This document shows positions 47,166 to 61,245 of a stretch of DNA of 64,000 bases, one piece after another. Below the pieces are notes generated by a model. It did not search any database. It was given only the letters and a program-made list of their open reading frames with translations, and had not been told where the DNA came from. How positions within the stretch are numbered: position 1 is the first letter of the stretch; each line of letters begins with the position of its first letter. The translations under genes were made by a program, and so were the position numbers. Source of the stretch: Otis tarda (lineage: Eukaryota > Chordata > Aves > Otidiformes > Otididae); the NCBI GenBank assembly GCA_026413225.1, contig CM048552.1:187894053-187958052 (forward strand), written 5' to 3'.

Positions 47166-50100
47166 GCTGTGCTAAAGAAATTTTGCATAGGCCTGAAGCC
47201 ATGGGGTTCCTGGCCTACAAGATATTCACACAACTGTGAGCACTATGCTGCACAGCCCTGCATGGTCTCTGTTGCAGATGCCTGTGTGAGGGTAGATGTG
47301 GCCAGAAAATAAGAGAACAGTGCTCACAAACTGTCCCACTTGATGTAACAAGAGACATGCTCACCTGGTAGGCTGAGGGGTCTCCAGAGACTGGCTAAGT
47401 AGGGGGGTGCTGCCAGGGGCATCATGACAGGAAAGTGCAGCACAGCTGGGGATACCTTCTTGCTCTGAGCAAGATATCATCAGCAGTGTGTAAATCACAG
47501 CGGGTGCTGCTCCTTTACTTCCATTTAATCTATTGGCTAAGACAGATGAAAACTGTGCTTAGAAGTAGATAAAATGATTTTATCCTCTCCACTGATCATG
47601 ATGTAATGAAGCCGGATTCTTTGCTGTCCCTGGGTGAAATATAGTGCCCATTGATATGTCATATAGAACGACTTCTTATTCTTTCAGCTAGTTAGAAGAG
47701 CATGCTGGGTTTGCTTTCTGTTGAAAAAGATAGGTTAAGAGAATGAAAATGTCTCATGCCCATGCATAACGCTGCCAGCTCATCTTGCTAGCTTAGATTT
47801 TGCTTAGTAAAACAGACATTACTCTGCTCTGCAGTGCTGACCTTGGAGATGGGGACCTCACCCGCTGTGCCTTGATCTCATTAAAACACCATTTTCATAA
47901 ATACCTGTACTAATAACACAAATTAGGCACAGCATCTTTTCTTCAAGGCATAGTATTAACTGGGGGGAAAAAAAAATTAGTGATTGAAAGGAAAGAATGA
48001 GCTCTGTGGTGAATCAAGTGGAACTATTTAAGGATGTAAGAACTGTTGTTCCAGATTAGGTCTATGGCAAATCGTTGTCAATACTGTGATCATTAATGCC
48101 TGTTGGCCCTATGCAGCAAGAGGCCTGTGTATGCAGAAAAGAACATGCCCTTCACATTTCCTACTTATGCAAATGAAGTATTTTATGGAAAGCTTCATTT
48201 AATAAAGATTTTATTTGATCGAGTATTTCCGATCACTTAGCAGAGCCCATTTGGTAGAAAATCTGCGGTTTCAGGTACTGAAAAATGTATGTCTGTACGC
48301 ATTCACCAGAGAATAGCTCCTGGCTGACACTATTAAACTTGATTTTGCTGGTGTATTCCCTCGAAGAGAAAGTCTTGGATCCTGGGAGTGGGCAGCATAA
48401 GCTCTTGGCCGATTTGGATGGGTGCTAGGCCTGACTCCAGGTCAGGTGGATCACAGCCCTTTTACATTTCTTTATTTCTTAATCTGTAAAATGGGACAAA
48501 TACATTTCTGTGCAAGAGAGAGTTAGTGCTGTTGCTCATACCAGCAGGAAACAACTCTTTTCTTGACAGTTAAATCCACCCAGCTGAGGCTGTTCTTGGG
48601 TGATCCCCACAGAGCTGCTACGGTGAGCAGCTGGTGGAGGTGGAAAGCCTCCCCCAGCCCTGGGGTCTCTGCTTTCTGCATGCCTGGGACACGCAAAGGT
48701 TGGTCATGCAAAATCACTGCAGACACATCTCCAAGGGTTGTTTCCAGCAGGCTGGAAACAGGGCCGTCCATCCCTCTATCACGGCAAGGAGTGGGGCTAT
48801 GTGTGCGTGTGTAGCTTCAATTGCACTTTTTCTGCCCAAAATAATATGATGATACTTCTTTTTCCTACTATCACATGTGTTCTCTATATGTATGTATTTC
48901 CATATAAATGCAACGTGGCCTCTCTCACTAACACAAACCTTGAAAGTCAAAGTGGTAACTAGGAATAAGACACTGGGAGCTGCACTTTATTTTTCAGCCC
49001 AGATGTCACCTGCAGACCATGCCCTTCCTGGGTAAGAGGCAGGAAGTCTTCATAACCCAGCATACCAGATACACGCTCATCCGTTCTGTACGCTATTACT
49101 GTGACTTTCCTAAAAACATGTTGTATGGTTGTTTCGTACGGAGACGGTGGGGAGGATCTGGCTGTAGGCTGCAAACAGCAACTGTGAGATGGGTTTGTCC
49201 ACAGCGCTGAGGTTTGCACCAGTGAGGTTAGCAGTCTTGCAACCTCCCTTCTACGTTACAAAAGGTTTTGTACAGTAACTTGCCATATGAGTTTGCATCA
49301 GAGCTGATATGCACACAGATAATCTACCGCACGCAGAAGCAGGTCCTTCAGTAGACATACTTCTGTAATGGCCTCATCTCTACTGCTTTTCCCAAATGTG
49401 GAACTGGCCTCTCAGAACAGTTTTGTTTCATCATCATGCCATTCTCTGACCAGACCTTTTAATTTGTCAGCATCAAACAGCTGAGGCCTTAATGCGACCA
49501 TGTCCTAATTTTCTTTTATTGCTGCTTCTCTTTTTGCTCCTGACAGCAGCAAAGGTGCTTCCCTTGTGTATTTCCCCTAATAGGAGTGGCTTATTTGTAA
49601 TCTCAAGGGATTCAGACCCTCAACAACTGATGGAAATACATCTTTAAAGTGCCCCATGTGATGGTTCTCACAACACCCTGTGCAGGAATTTCTCTACCAG
49701 ATGACCAGGGTAGCAAAATTTGCTACTGCAGGCTGCTGTCATATCCCCATGGCCTAAAACCCTGAGGCAGCCACTGGCAATTTGATGGGTCAAAGCACAG
49801 AACTGGGATCTGCACTAGGCTGCTTCTCTTTTGTTATTTCACAGGGATACGAAGCAGGAATAATTCCCCAGGGGGGTGAGCCCAAGTGCTGTCAAAGCTG
49901 CAAGAGCACAGACCGCTCTGGCAGAAACTTTTTGGCCAGTACAATCTCTTTCAGGAGGCTCTTGTGTCAGGTACAGATGCTGGACCACTCTGTTGTGAAG
50001 AGTTTGCTCCCACAGCCCCTCCCAGCCCTGCGGTTTGTGGTTTTTCAGGTCTGCTGGCAGCGGAGGGGGGAAGAAATGCACTTGCTGCTCAGCTTGCCTC

Positions 50101-53100
50101 CCTGGTGCTTGCAGACCTGATTCTCAGACCTGAAAAAGTGTACGTGCTCCAGACAGCACCTTAGAGGCTGGGTCCTTCAAAACTGTCCAAAGGACTTCCA
50201 GAGGCGAGGGCTCATGCTGCCCCTTGTGAGATGAGGCTGATTTTGTCATGCAGGGAGGGCTAGAAAGTGTGGCACAGAGCACCCTGGCAACTGGCAGCAT
50301 TTGCTCCTGAACTCCTAGGACGCAACATCGGGAGAGGCAAAGGCATGATCTTAACGTCAGGATAGTCTTCTGCTCCACTGGCCAGGTGCTGGGGAATCTG
50401 TATTTACAACGCATTTATCCTCTCCCTTTCCAGCTCCCTGAAGTTACCTGGAAAGGTTACTGCTGCTGAGAAGCCTTTTGCTTTACCTGTGGAGTTGCTG
50501 CGGGTTGAGGAGCAGCAGTAGATGAGGGATCCTGGACATCACAGGGATATAGGGCTTGTGCCTTGAGCACAAGCTTGTTGGGACGTAGGGCTGCTCAGAG
50601 ATAGGGCTTTTCTTCCTGTGACAATGGCCTCCCACAGGTTCATGAGCACCACATTTGGGCTCAGGCTCCTAGTTTTACAAGTAGATAGGAGACCTCTTCC
50701 TTTTACCTAGCAGAAAAATCCATAATGTGCTGGGTAAATTTCAGTATATGGAATACAGTACAGATATAATTTCACCCTCAATCTTTGGGCACCGAAAGGA
50801 TATGTTCACCTATTATTTAATTTTTATGTGACATTAGCATTCAGGATCAAACTACAAAAATCAAGGAAGGGAAGGAAGAGTAGTGGACAGGACTGGAGGT
50901 CTATCACATTGCCAGTCCCAATCATACTGGGGAAATCTGACCCTTTTGTAACAAGTGATGCCTTTAATCTGCCCTGGCAGAAGAATCTGGTCATTAATTT
51001 CTATCTAACAGTGGTAGCAGTGTGAGGTCTGGGGCAAAATGGGTCTTCAAACTGGCCTGCCTCATGGCAGCAAAGAGAGAAAGCGTCACAAGGCGATAAA
51101 GGACGCTTTCCTAAAAACTGCTGATTTGAGGGACAGACAGAGATCTTCACTGAGATCTTCACTCTGATCTGGGAACAAACACTTGATGGAAGAAAGTGAA
51201 GAGGTAGGTCGTTTGACTAACACAGTATTTTGTACTGAGCAGATTGCTTCCATGAGGGTGCTATTTGCCATGATCAACTAGGCTTTACCATGCTCTTGCT
51301 GTAGGAATGAATGGGTATGTTTATGCTAAGATGCTTAGCATATTCTAGCAGCTCTTTATAAAGATCATTATCTGTAATTAGGTAAGTGTGCGTAACTGTT
51401 ATTGCTCTTGTGCTAAAAATTACTGCAAATGGAGCTGAGGAGAGAGAGTATTATAATTTAGACATCAGATAATTGAACTTAATTTGCTTAAGAGAACTAC
51501 TAGTTGTGGCCACTTGAAATAGTAGATCTTAAGCTCGGGAATAAAATGCTTTTCTAAAAGTATTTAGTGTTGCTGTTCATATCTGTGTCAATATTTCCAC
51601 TAGAGATAAGTGTTTTTGTGACTGAAACTTAGTGTACGAAAATGTCAGTCAGTGCACTGCTGAATGTAATGGTCCTAATTTTGCCTTTTCTCACAGACGT
51701 CTGAAATTAGAAACAGGCTGCCGTTTCCTAAACTTCAGTCAGTTCTGCTGAGCTATGGTGAAGGTCATTGGTCCCTTTCACACTGCTCAGATTTCCAGGC
51801 AGGGTTTAGAGGTGCATTTGCTGCTCCTGTGGTCATAAATGTGGAAGCAGTGGATTCAGATGTGGCTAATAAAGGTACCTATGGAGTTAGTGCCTGTTCC
51901 CTAAAGGCTGAAATTCACCTTTCTGCAAAAGCCTGGCCCTAGGTCTAGGTTGCACGAACTGTTTTGTGAAAGGCTGTGCTGCCTGTACTTGCTTTTGGAA
52001 GGGAATTGCTAAGTGAATGTAACCATCCATAGCAGCATCTGCTGCGTTGCGTTGGTTCCCAGCTGCCCTGACATTTCCTGAATCTGCTCTGGGACCAGCG
52101 CTGCTCCTGCGTGGGGTGGCTACCACAAGAGCAGCGTGCCGGCACTACAATGCGTGTCATGGAGAGAGTCCTCAGGACTATGGGGACTGTGGGCTTCAGT
52201 GCAGCCCAAACTTGCCACAGACATCTGCGTGAGGATGAATTTTGCCCTTACTCTCTGTATCCCAGATCTGTAGCCTGTTCAAATGCCTTTTTGAGGATCC
52301 TGATATACTTCTCACTTCCAGAAAGAATGTACCCAGCTCCTGTGCTTTCAAAGCAATTATTTTTAAATGCAGGTACTTCATTCTCAGTTTTGTCACCAAA
52401 AATTTAGCTGGCTCTTTTTTTTTCTTTCTGTTTTGTTCTGGCAAGTCTGGAGTTGGAAATTGACTGCTTGTCTTACTAGATATGTGAAATAAATAAAAAT
52501 TTAGCTATGCTCTTTTACCGAGCTGACACTGTGTCACATTGGGGGCTTAGTGTTATCCTCCGAATGTGAGTCAGTGCTGACTAAATAGCTATTCATTTTC
52601 TTGGGTTCCTGTGCTGGAGCGTAACCACTGGAGCGTGTGGGCAGTATGGGCTGGTGGGCTCCATGGACAGACCAGCGGTAGATGCCAGTGACCTGCTGGG
52701 ATGCTGGCCTGCTGCAGGCTGAATCCTCTGTAAGCCTTGTGGCATGCTCCTAATGTCAGAATGAATGAGAAATGTTGTGAGCATGAACCCGGAGTTTTCA
52801 TGGGAGATTATTCCAAGGAAAGGGCCTATATGGACCAAAGCTCTGTCACTGGGTAAGTAGGCAAGGCATGGCATGAAAGCCATGGAGATAGGAGAACAGT
52901 ACTTGCCACAGTGCCTTTCCCACAATTACTGCAATTGTGTGTGAGGCCTTGAATCTAAAGGCATTTCGACAAAGTTCTCTTGCTGTCTTGAAAATTATGA
53001 TTACTGAGCTCAGAAAATGAAATCCTAAGGATGCGTGCTGAGCTGGCTCCAGTCATGGGGCCTTAAGTGTGTGCTCAGAGCATGTCTTGGGGAAGGCTAC

Positions 53101-55439
53101 TCATCCAGCAGACAGGAACAATAGAACTCTCACAGTCAAAAGCATCCTCCTTCAGGTTCAAATCCTTCTATTCAATCTAAGTACAAGATGAACCATTGTC
53201 TGTGGAGAATTATGGGGTAAGATTTTCTTAATCTTGCTTATTGAACACTGTACAAATGGGTTATGAGGAGGATCTGATCTTCAATTTCTTGTATCTCAGA
53301 TGAAAGCCCCGTTGAGCGGATTCTAGAGCCAATCACCAATTGACATGGAATAAGGGAAGGAGTGAAATAGCTCTAGCTAGAAGCCCACTCCAGAATGTCT
53401 GAGGTGATATATTTAATCTGCTCCAGCTCAGGTAGAAGAATCTCCTACAAATCACCAGGCAAGTAACCAAGGAGATTTATGTGCAAAGATAGTTTTTAAA
53501 ATACTATCTTCGGAGAAAATTATTCTTCTGAGAATAGAATCTGCATGAATGTTCTTGCTAACTCCCCCTTGCCCCAGCCCCCAATAAGCTTTAAATCCAT
53601 TATCTAATTTCAATCAAATTCAGCAAATGTAAAGAAGTCTCAATGATACCAGGTATCTTCAATGGGCCTTCACACTGTATAGCCTGAAGACCATGTGTGG
53701 CTCCTAGAGCCATTTGCTTGCTCCACGAGAACAGGCTGATAGGCTTAGATGGAAGTTGTGATAGAGCAGCTGGACAGCTAGCGAGTGTGTGAATGCTAAC
53801 TGGCCAGCAGACACATACTGCTGATCCACTTAGCCTCGTAGGCTGTGTCTGTCCTGCTATTACTGTGTTCGTGTTTTATCTTGTTGACTTCTACAAAAAA
53901 GATCCCGGGTGTGAAGTAGTATACATGTGGTATGGGTGGCAAGGGGACCAAGACGCAGGAGTAAGCATGGAACCTACCCTATTAGATAATGGAAACAACC
54001 CTGATATACCTTAAGTACCATCTCTTTCCTTTGTGTCTTTGCAAACTTAAGTGAATCCTAACTTGGCGGGTTTCCAGGACCTCTTTCTTTAGACAATGTA
54101 CACTCCTTGGGCATTACATGGGGGATGTTCTTGGGAATGAGGATTCCACTGGAGAGTGGGGTGCTGTGGGGTCAGACATTACAAAAATGTAGTACCTTCG
54201 AGGACATAGTCTGAAATGAATGGTGGGATGAGGGATGTGAATACAAACATTTAATCTAGAAAAGATGCTGCATACTCTTTTTTTTTTTTTTTCAGCAGTG
54301 ATTTCATAATGAGTCTTAATGCTCTGATTAGGTGTAGGTGTGGCATGGAATGCTTCATCAGCCAGCCTGAGCTATTGCAGCCTAGCAGAGAAATGACTAA
54401 AGATGTATGATAACTGTCTACTCCAGAACCACTGCGTGTTACCATCACCTGGGGAGAAGGGAGATACAACTGAGTATCCTTCTGCAATAGTTATCGTTGG
54501 CTTATTGGCTTGATTATTCTCCTTGGATATGTATTCACTCAACAGATCACAGCAACCCCGAAGAGATTAATTACGTGTATTTTTAAATTCCCTAAGTGCA
54601 CATTTGCATAACTAGCATTTTAAAATATTCATAAATACATATTTGCTTGATAGATGGTAGCGGCATCATTTGCAGCTTCAAAAGGGAGCTTCACTTAATC
54701 AGACCAGAAATGTTAATCATTTCTTGAGGCTCAGACATATGATCAGCATATTTTAGCACCATAAATACCTCGAGCATCAGCTGAGGCATGGTAGCTGAGT
54801 GCATGCTCCTACCCTATGGCACATGGGAGAAAATCTCACCTAGCTTAACCCCCTGTCACAGTGGTTTAGCCAGGCCCTTTCTGCATTTATGACAGAGAGC
54901 AAGAAGGCTCATACATAACTGCCATGGATGAGCTCTTTTGGGTTAAGTGGATCCTTCACCCTTGCTAGCTCCACTTTCCTGGTGACAGAAGCCTTGCAGG
55001 CATGCCGCTGTGGACATTTCCGGAGAGGGTGTGTGTCCGCATGGCACTCCACACCCTCAGCCTCACAGGGTGCATCTGTAGTGTTAAACAGAAAAGACCA
55101 GGAAAGAATCCTGAGCGCTGAAGCCATGATTGACTCTATGGCTTAACTCGTTCCCCAGCTGTCTTTTGAATTTTTCCAATGATCTGTCTCCAAGATACAG
55201 CCTCGGCAGAGTCCTGGGAACAGCTCATACTGCCCACCAGGATGGCACCAGGTGTGGGTGCCTTCATCCTTCACAGTTGTCCAGTACTTGCTCAGAGGGC
55301 TGTGTATTCTCAAACATGTCCACATACCTTCTTGCCACCCTAGGAGTACGCAATGTGGACTCTTGGGGCCACAGCATTATGCTCCTGGGGTGGAGCCAAG
55401 TCCTCACTGCTTCAGACATTTTCAGTTAAGAAAAGCATG
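47166..55439. other. Intergenic DNA, no gene seen
   Basis: Eight kilobases without a recognisable gene or clear transposon. Small features: an octamer-like ATGCAAAT at about 48171 inside an AT-rich block (48050-48250), a 12-base tandem duplication (GAGATCTTCACT twice) at about 51139-51163, a 9-bp hairpin at 51322-51342, and a T-run near 54279-54292. A candidate conserved block is at 54540-54790. Confidence 0.55.
54540..54790. promoter_or_regulatory. Candidate conserved non-coding element
   Basis: AT-rich block with GATTAATTACGTG, CATTTGCATAAC, TTAATCATTTC and CATAAATACATATTTG-type motifs and no repeat signature. It resembles enhancer-like conserved DNA. There is no direct evidence. Confidence 0.22.
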
Positions 55440-55645
55440 AAAAATAGTAATATTTGCTCACTGGAACAAGCTCCCCAGGGAAATGGTTGTAGCACCAAGC
55501 CTGTCAGAGTTCAAGGAGTGTCTGGACGATGCTCTTAGTCATATGGTTTAGTTTTAGGTAGTGCTGTGAGGAGCAGGGAGTTGGATTCAATCCTTATGGG
55601 TCCCTTCCAAAGTGAGATATTCTATCATTCTGTGAGTCTTTGATA
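55440..55645 (+). mobile_element. CR1 LINE 3' end, short copy
   Basis: The sequence reads CACTGGAACAAGCTCCCCAG, CACCAAGCCTGTCAGAGTTC and GGATTCAATCCTTATGGGTC, then CCCTTCCAA and ATTCTATCATTCTGTGAGTC. The first part codes HWNKLPREMV-like text with frame breaks. This is a different CR1 subfamily from the 34-36 kb copies, judged by the AGGAGCAGGGAGTTGGA segment. It is 5'-truncated to about 200 bp. Confidence 0.88.
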
Positions 55646-58600
55646 CTCTTATAGGGGACAGCAGTGACAGAGATCCAGGGTCAGGTGTCATGCAGTACAA
55701 ACATAGCCAGTCAGTCATCGAGGGGCTGGTCTGAAAGCATCATGAGTGGAAGCTGCTCTGCACATCCCTCCCCTGCAGTGGTATAGACAGAGCCTCTGAA
55801 GCTGATAGCAGCTGAGGGGGCTTATATCTCAGACAGACTGACCTGCAGTTCCCCATTCCCCACTCAGCCTGGCTGTATGCTTGTTTAATTCTGATTGCAG
55901 GGATGTAGTATTCAATTTGAGGGAAAGAAGAGTGTGATTTTTTTTTTCAGCAAGTAGATCATGACCAGGTGTTACAACCAGAAGGGCTTCCCCCCTCCTT
56001 TTCCTTTTCGTTGCTGTATGAAGAGCCTTTGCAGTATCAAAGCAGGAAACCTCAAAGCAGGGTGGCAAGGAAGTTAACTCCTTCTGGGCCTGCCTGCGAG
56101 GCAGTGAGTCAGACGTGAAGGGTGGTCCCTTGGCAAGCAACCGAAAAGAAAAAATAACAATGACAGCTGTCCCCAGCAGCTGAGTTTCGAGCTCAAGTTC
56201 AGGAAGGGAAGAGCATGAATTCATAACACGCAAGAAATGCCAAAGTTTGCACTCACACGTAACGGTTCATGGCTGGGAGTTGTGGGAAGCGGGGCTCCAA
56301 GAAAGGACTGAGAAGTGCCGCTCGTGACATGGGTGTGGTGGGAGTAAGGTGCAGGGGGAAGGCAGAGGGACAGTGGTTTCAGTCGAGGGAAGGGATAAGC
56401 CAGAAAGAGGGAAGGATGATGATTCACATGCATCAGCATCCCTGAGCTCGCAAAGAGGGTCTCTGGTGTCTGGGCTGTTGGTCCCACGCCCACAAGTGCT
56501 CTTTGGGGGCAGCAGTGACTGGGTGCTCTCACATCTGCTGTGCTGCCCTGGCTGTAGGCTACATGGCACCCTGAGGAGCTGTCGGCTCTCAGGGTATTTG
56601 CCTGGGAAGAGGAAGGCCACAAAGGGGGAACCAGTGACCTGAGCTTGTGCGTGATCCCTCCTCACCAGACCACATCCCTGTAACCCTGTCCTGCTGAGTC
56701 AGTGTGGGACATGTGCATTTTAGTTTTCTCCTGGGTGATATTGCATAAATGGTGACATCTACACCAAATCAGATCCTCCTTGCCTTGGTAAGTGGGAAGT
56801 GAGGCTCTGAAAGCAAAGCCTGCTTGGCAGATTGCCAAACTTACGTCCTAGTGCTTGTCTTTTGAAACACTTCATAGCATCACATCTTAGCAGAAGTGAT
56901 CTCCCGGCTTTAATCCTTCAGGGCAAATTCATTTGGGGGTCCAAGATTGTTTGGAGCTCAGTAGTTGATAGTTGAATTTCTTGGTGAGAGATTATTGTGG
57001 TTTGGTCCGTTACAAATAAGAGCCAAAATGCAACTACAAGTGTATAGTTTTATTTAAAAGTGTAAACTCCTTTACGGTTGCTTGCCAGCCCCTGCCCATT
57101 AGAGCATCCCCAGTCATTTATTTTGTAAACACACAAATTCCAGCCAATCATAGCAGTAGTTTGATCACTGAGAAGTAAATAAACTTTTTATAGTAGCTGA
57201 AAGCCAATCTTAGCGAGTATCAAATGTTTGAATACATTTTTGTCAGGAACCTGCTGGCCTTTTGAACTTCACAACAAGGAATGGCGGAAGATGCCAAGGC
57301 ATCAAAGTTTATGTATGTCATTCGTATTTCATTGCCAACTGTTCCTTTTTAGAAGGATAAAGCCACCTCTAGTTTTAATTTGAGCTGTAAAGAAAATCTA
57401 CCCCTGCAGTTTTGGATGAGTGAAGATTGTGGTGGCAATGAATTATTAATATTAATTTCTGCTTCAGTGGTACTGAAATAAGCACCTTACATCAAACAGA
57501 GAAAGCAGCCTCACATGGAATAAGCTCATCTGGCCTGCCTTCAGCGAGGAGCAAAGGGAGAAGACAATACGTCTCAAGTGGACATACCTTTTATAATTTT
57601 GATGTGGTTGAACTCATAGGGGACCATAGAGCTCTGACCCACCTCAAAGTGTCAGACCTGTGGCTGGGCTGGTTTCACCGAGGATTTAGGAAAATAACTT
57701 AATGACAGTTGTTCAGTATACCCTTTTGGGAAATCGTGACTTTTTTGGCCACTCTAAACCCTCCTAAGTTCCTGTTTGAATAGATTTATTTTTATCATTA
57801 GCAGGTAATCAGGGTGCAAGATGAAAGTGTGCATACTTATTTTTTCTAAAATGAGTTATTAACTAGCCCCTATTAGGATAAAGACCTGGCTCTGGATGAC
57901 TTCATGGTGCTCAGGAAAAAGAGAGACAACTTCAGCAGTTTCTTTTTCTTCTTTTCCCAGATATTAGTGCCAGAGTAACTTTTGCTGTTCAATATATAGG
58001 AGACAGATCAATTAACAGGTCTAGGTTTATAATCTCTAGTTATATTTTCAACCAATAAAATTTAATATCCTTGTCTAACCATAATTTCTAGGTCTGTTTA
58101 TTGTCAAGAAAGAATATCTCATGACAATGTATGCATTGATAATACAGAGCTTTTCTTAAGTAATAGTCATGCCCAAACTAAGATTAAATAATTATTCTTT
58201 CTAATTTTTTTCCTTCTTACAGGCTTACTGGTTTGGGCAAAATAACATCTATGGAGAGTTGATGACCCTCTGCTTTTCCTACATTCACATCTAGTCACTA
58301 GTCCTTTTTGTGCCTAAAAGTGGTGACTGGGATGGGATGAAGGATGGAGATGATGGGTAACATGCTCCAGCTCTGTGGAGCTGGGACCGCCCTGGTGCCT
58401 GAGAGGCAAAGCCCTTTGGCTCGGGCAGATGCTTGGTCCCCAGCCAGGCAGGGGTTCCTTCAAGGCCAGGCTGCTTGGCTGTGGCAGCAGAGCCAACCCA
58501 CCCAGAGACCGGCTGTCCCACACCCGGGGCTGTGCTTCCTCCCAGGCCATGCTGTCCCGGGATATGCCGGCAGCTGCCCTCCTGGCAGCCCTCTGTGAGG

Positions 58601-61029
58601 TAAACATCAGAGCTGCTGCAGCCTAAAATATCAACCTTGGGCTGGGGACAGTGAGAAAGAGGTAGTCCATGCCTGAAAAAACATAGGCTGAACCATAGCA
58701 ATGCTGTGACCACTTGTCCTCAGTAGCCCGGGAAGGTTGAGTTTAAAGGATTAGGGGGTGCTGCCACAGCCTCTCCAGGGCACTGGCTCAGCACTGCAAA
58801 ATGAAGGGGTCTAACAGGGAGTCTTGGCTGCAGCCGACCATAAGCCTTTTTTAATGATGACATCTGCAATGTGTGTACACTACCAAAATGCTGATTAAGT
58901 TCCTACTGCCAGAAAATGAGAGGTTCGATCAAAAATGTGGGGTGCATTATTTGAGGACAGTCTTGCCTTCAGTTTTTTAGGTCTTTGATGAGGAATCCAC
59001 AGGGATTTGTGGATGCAGACGTGTATGCAAACACACACGGAGCCAGAAAGCAGACCCTTAGCTAGATATTAGTTCAGTTTTGCTCTAGGACTTTCCCTAT
59101 TGACATATTCTGATCATATCTACCAAAACTAACTGATTTCCCAGCCTGCCAAGGTGGTGACTATATGGCCAAAACCAGACAGAGCTCTTCTGAATGCCCC
59201 AGGCCTTCATGGCTACAGCTGTCTTGTAGGAGACGTGGTCTGAAATGCCCTCAGGGAGGAGGAGGGCTTGTCCAGGGGTTCTTGTGTCCACAGGGAGCAC
59301 TCTGATCAGGGCGCTCTGCCATTGCCTTTCTCCAGTTGAGTCCTGAGGATACAGGATTGCCATGTTGTCCAAGTCCTGAAGAATGTCAAAGGTGTGAAAA
59401 ACCCTTTCTGCACTTCGGAGTTAAGCTCTAAACTTTCTTGGAGGTTATTTCTTAGAACAGCTTACAGGCTGTCCCACTCTCTCATAGGCTCCTGAGTCCC
59501 CCAGTTGCCATCATACATTGCTCAAGGCATTAAGTTGCCTAGCTAAGGTGCCCTGTTCTCATCCTACTGTGATGATGATCCTATCTAATTTTGAGCACTT
59601 AAAGGAAAAAATTAATTTAGGAGCCTGGATGCTCCAAACTCTCCCTGTCAACGGTGGTGGAAGAGCAAGATCTCTGAGAGCAGCGCAGGTCCTAGGTGGT
59701 TAAAATATGTGCCTCTCTCCACTGACTAATGAGGTCACCAAGGGTGAAGAGGCACCTCAGTTACATTCCTGAGTTAGAGGGAGTGAATTCAGGCACAAAT
59801 GCCCTGGAAGTCCAGTATGGGACCACTGAAAACCATGGCAGTGCTAATCTGCTCCCACATCTAGCTTGCTTCATGTGCCATCCAGTTCTTCCTTGGGGTG
59901 ATAGGATTTTCCTGTACATTGTAGCCTCCCTGCACGTGTTTGAGCCTTCACACAAGCACAGAGCTTGCTGATTTTCTTGACAGATAATAGAAGCAAAAAA
60001 GTAGGCGGCTCAGCAGGATCTCTCAGCCATCATTTGGAAGAGGACCAAGCAACTGCTAGGATCTCAATAGAATAAAATTTTAATGGAAGGCTTGTGATTG
60101 AGACTTGGAGTTTCTGTTTGTTGTTTGTTTTTTTTTTTAATTTTTATTTTTTTAACTCTCATTATCTGGTTTCCATGGAAAGCTTTTTCAACAGAGTAGG
60201 AGAACAGCTTCAATATTTTTCTTACAAAAGTTAATGAAGAAATAAGATGCATGTCTGTCTCTTTCTTTGTGATGTCAGGAATCTCAGGCATGGAAAATTG
60301 AATTAGCCAAAATGAACTGAGTGATCAGTTTCTCCCAGCCTCAATTTTTGTTCATGAAATGTGCACACCAAATAAGAGCTGCTGGTCAGAACACCATGGG
60401 AAATGCCTTTTCTCGTGCACCATTAAACAACTGTTCTATTTTTTTTTGCATTAGAACACCCATGCACGAAATAAGCATGCATTCACCAGGCTGCCTGTCA
60501 CTAAAGTGATTTGATTATGTTGCAGGGAGTGCCAGTTTAAATCACAAACTCAGTAAGCCTTCTTGGAAGCTTCTTCTTTTTGCTCATTGGCAAAAGAACT
60601 TGGAATATATATTTGGCCTAATCCAGTCTAATCTGATCTGTTTCACAATGCCATCTGGGTCTCATCAGGGGCTGGATGCTTTCAGTACTTTTTTTCCTTT
60701 TTTTCTTTCCTTAATGGCTATTCTTTAAGAATTATGTATTTTGGAGAACTGTTGGTGCCAGTTCACTCCTACTCATTGTGTGGAAGATATCCAGGAGCAG
60801 CCACTGAGATATTTATTGCCTCTAAGGAGCCAATAGCTAATCAAAGCCGAATCAGTTGCTATCAGTTGTTGCCTTGGGAGTGGCTCAAAAACATTTTGGT
60901 ATTTTTCAAGGATGGAGTATTCCTGACCAAATGTTAGGCCTAAGTAAGCACCTGATGGATTTGGATAACAGCACAGCATTATCTCAAAGCATTTCTCAGT
61001 GACTGATATGTCTTTCAGTAGATGTTCAT
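55646..61029. other. Intergenic DNA, no gene seen
   Basis: No gene found. 58330-58625 is GC-richer and holds open frames on both strands, but CpG is not enriched and no domain is seen. An AT-rich candidate conserved block lies at 57040-57290. T-rich runs occur at about 60128-60151. Confidence 0.55.
57040..57290. promoter_or_regulatory. Candidate conserved non-coding element
   Basis: Repeat-free AT-rich block with CCAATCA (57144), a forkhead-type GTAAACA at 57125-57131, and ATTTATTTTGTAAAC context. It resembles conserved regulatory DNA by texture. A FOXO feedback site is possible, but one heptamer is easily chance. Confidence 0.22.
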
Positions 61030-61245
61030 ACATACTGGGAAGAAAAACTTTCTAATGATAAGGATAGTTATGCTCTGGCACAACTTGCCTAGGGAGATGG
61101 TGAGATCTCCAGCACTGGAGGTTTTTAAGAACAGGTTAGACAAGCAGCTGCCAAAACCTGTTGATGTATAGTCAATTTTGCCTTTGGGCACCACTAGATG
61201 ACCTCTTGAAAGCCCTTTGAGTATTTTGATCACTGAGCTTAGAGC
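61030..61245 (+). mobile_element. CR1 LINE 3' end, short decayed copy
   Basis: Forward CR1 tail: GGGAAGAAAAACTTTCTAAT, then a frame reading LWHNLPREMVRSPALEVFKN and RLDKQLPK, then CACTAGATGACCTCTTGAAA near 61191-61210. The terminal ATTCTATG units are not preserved. It is more diverged than the copy at 55440. Confidence 0.82.

Noticed and set aside
56221..56665. Two overlapping minus-strand frames of about 130 codons
   Set aside because: They overlap in different frames, carry no known domain, and occur in locally GC-rich DNA with few stops.
57125..57131. GTAAACA forkhead motif as a FOXO1 feedback site (also 58600-58606)
   Set aside because: A heptamer on either strand is expected several times in 64 kb; kept only as a remark.
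58330..58626. GC-rich exon-like segment with a GAG|GTAAAC donor-like end
   Set aside because: No acceptor with a convincing tract, no protein similarity, CpG not enriched, and frames open on both strands.
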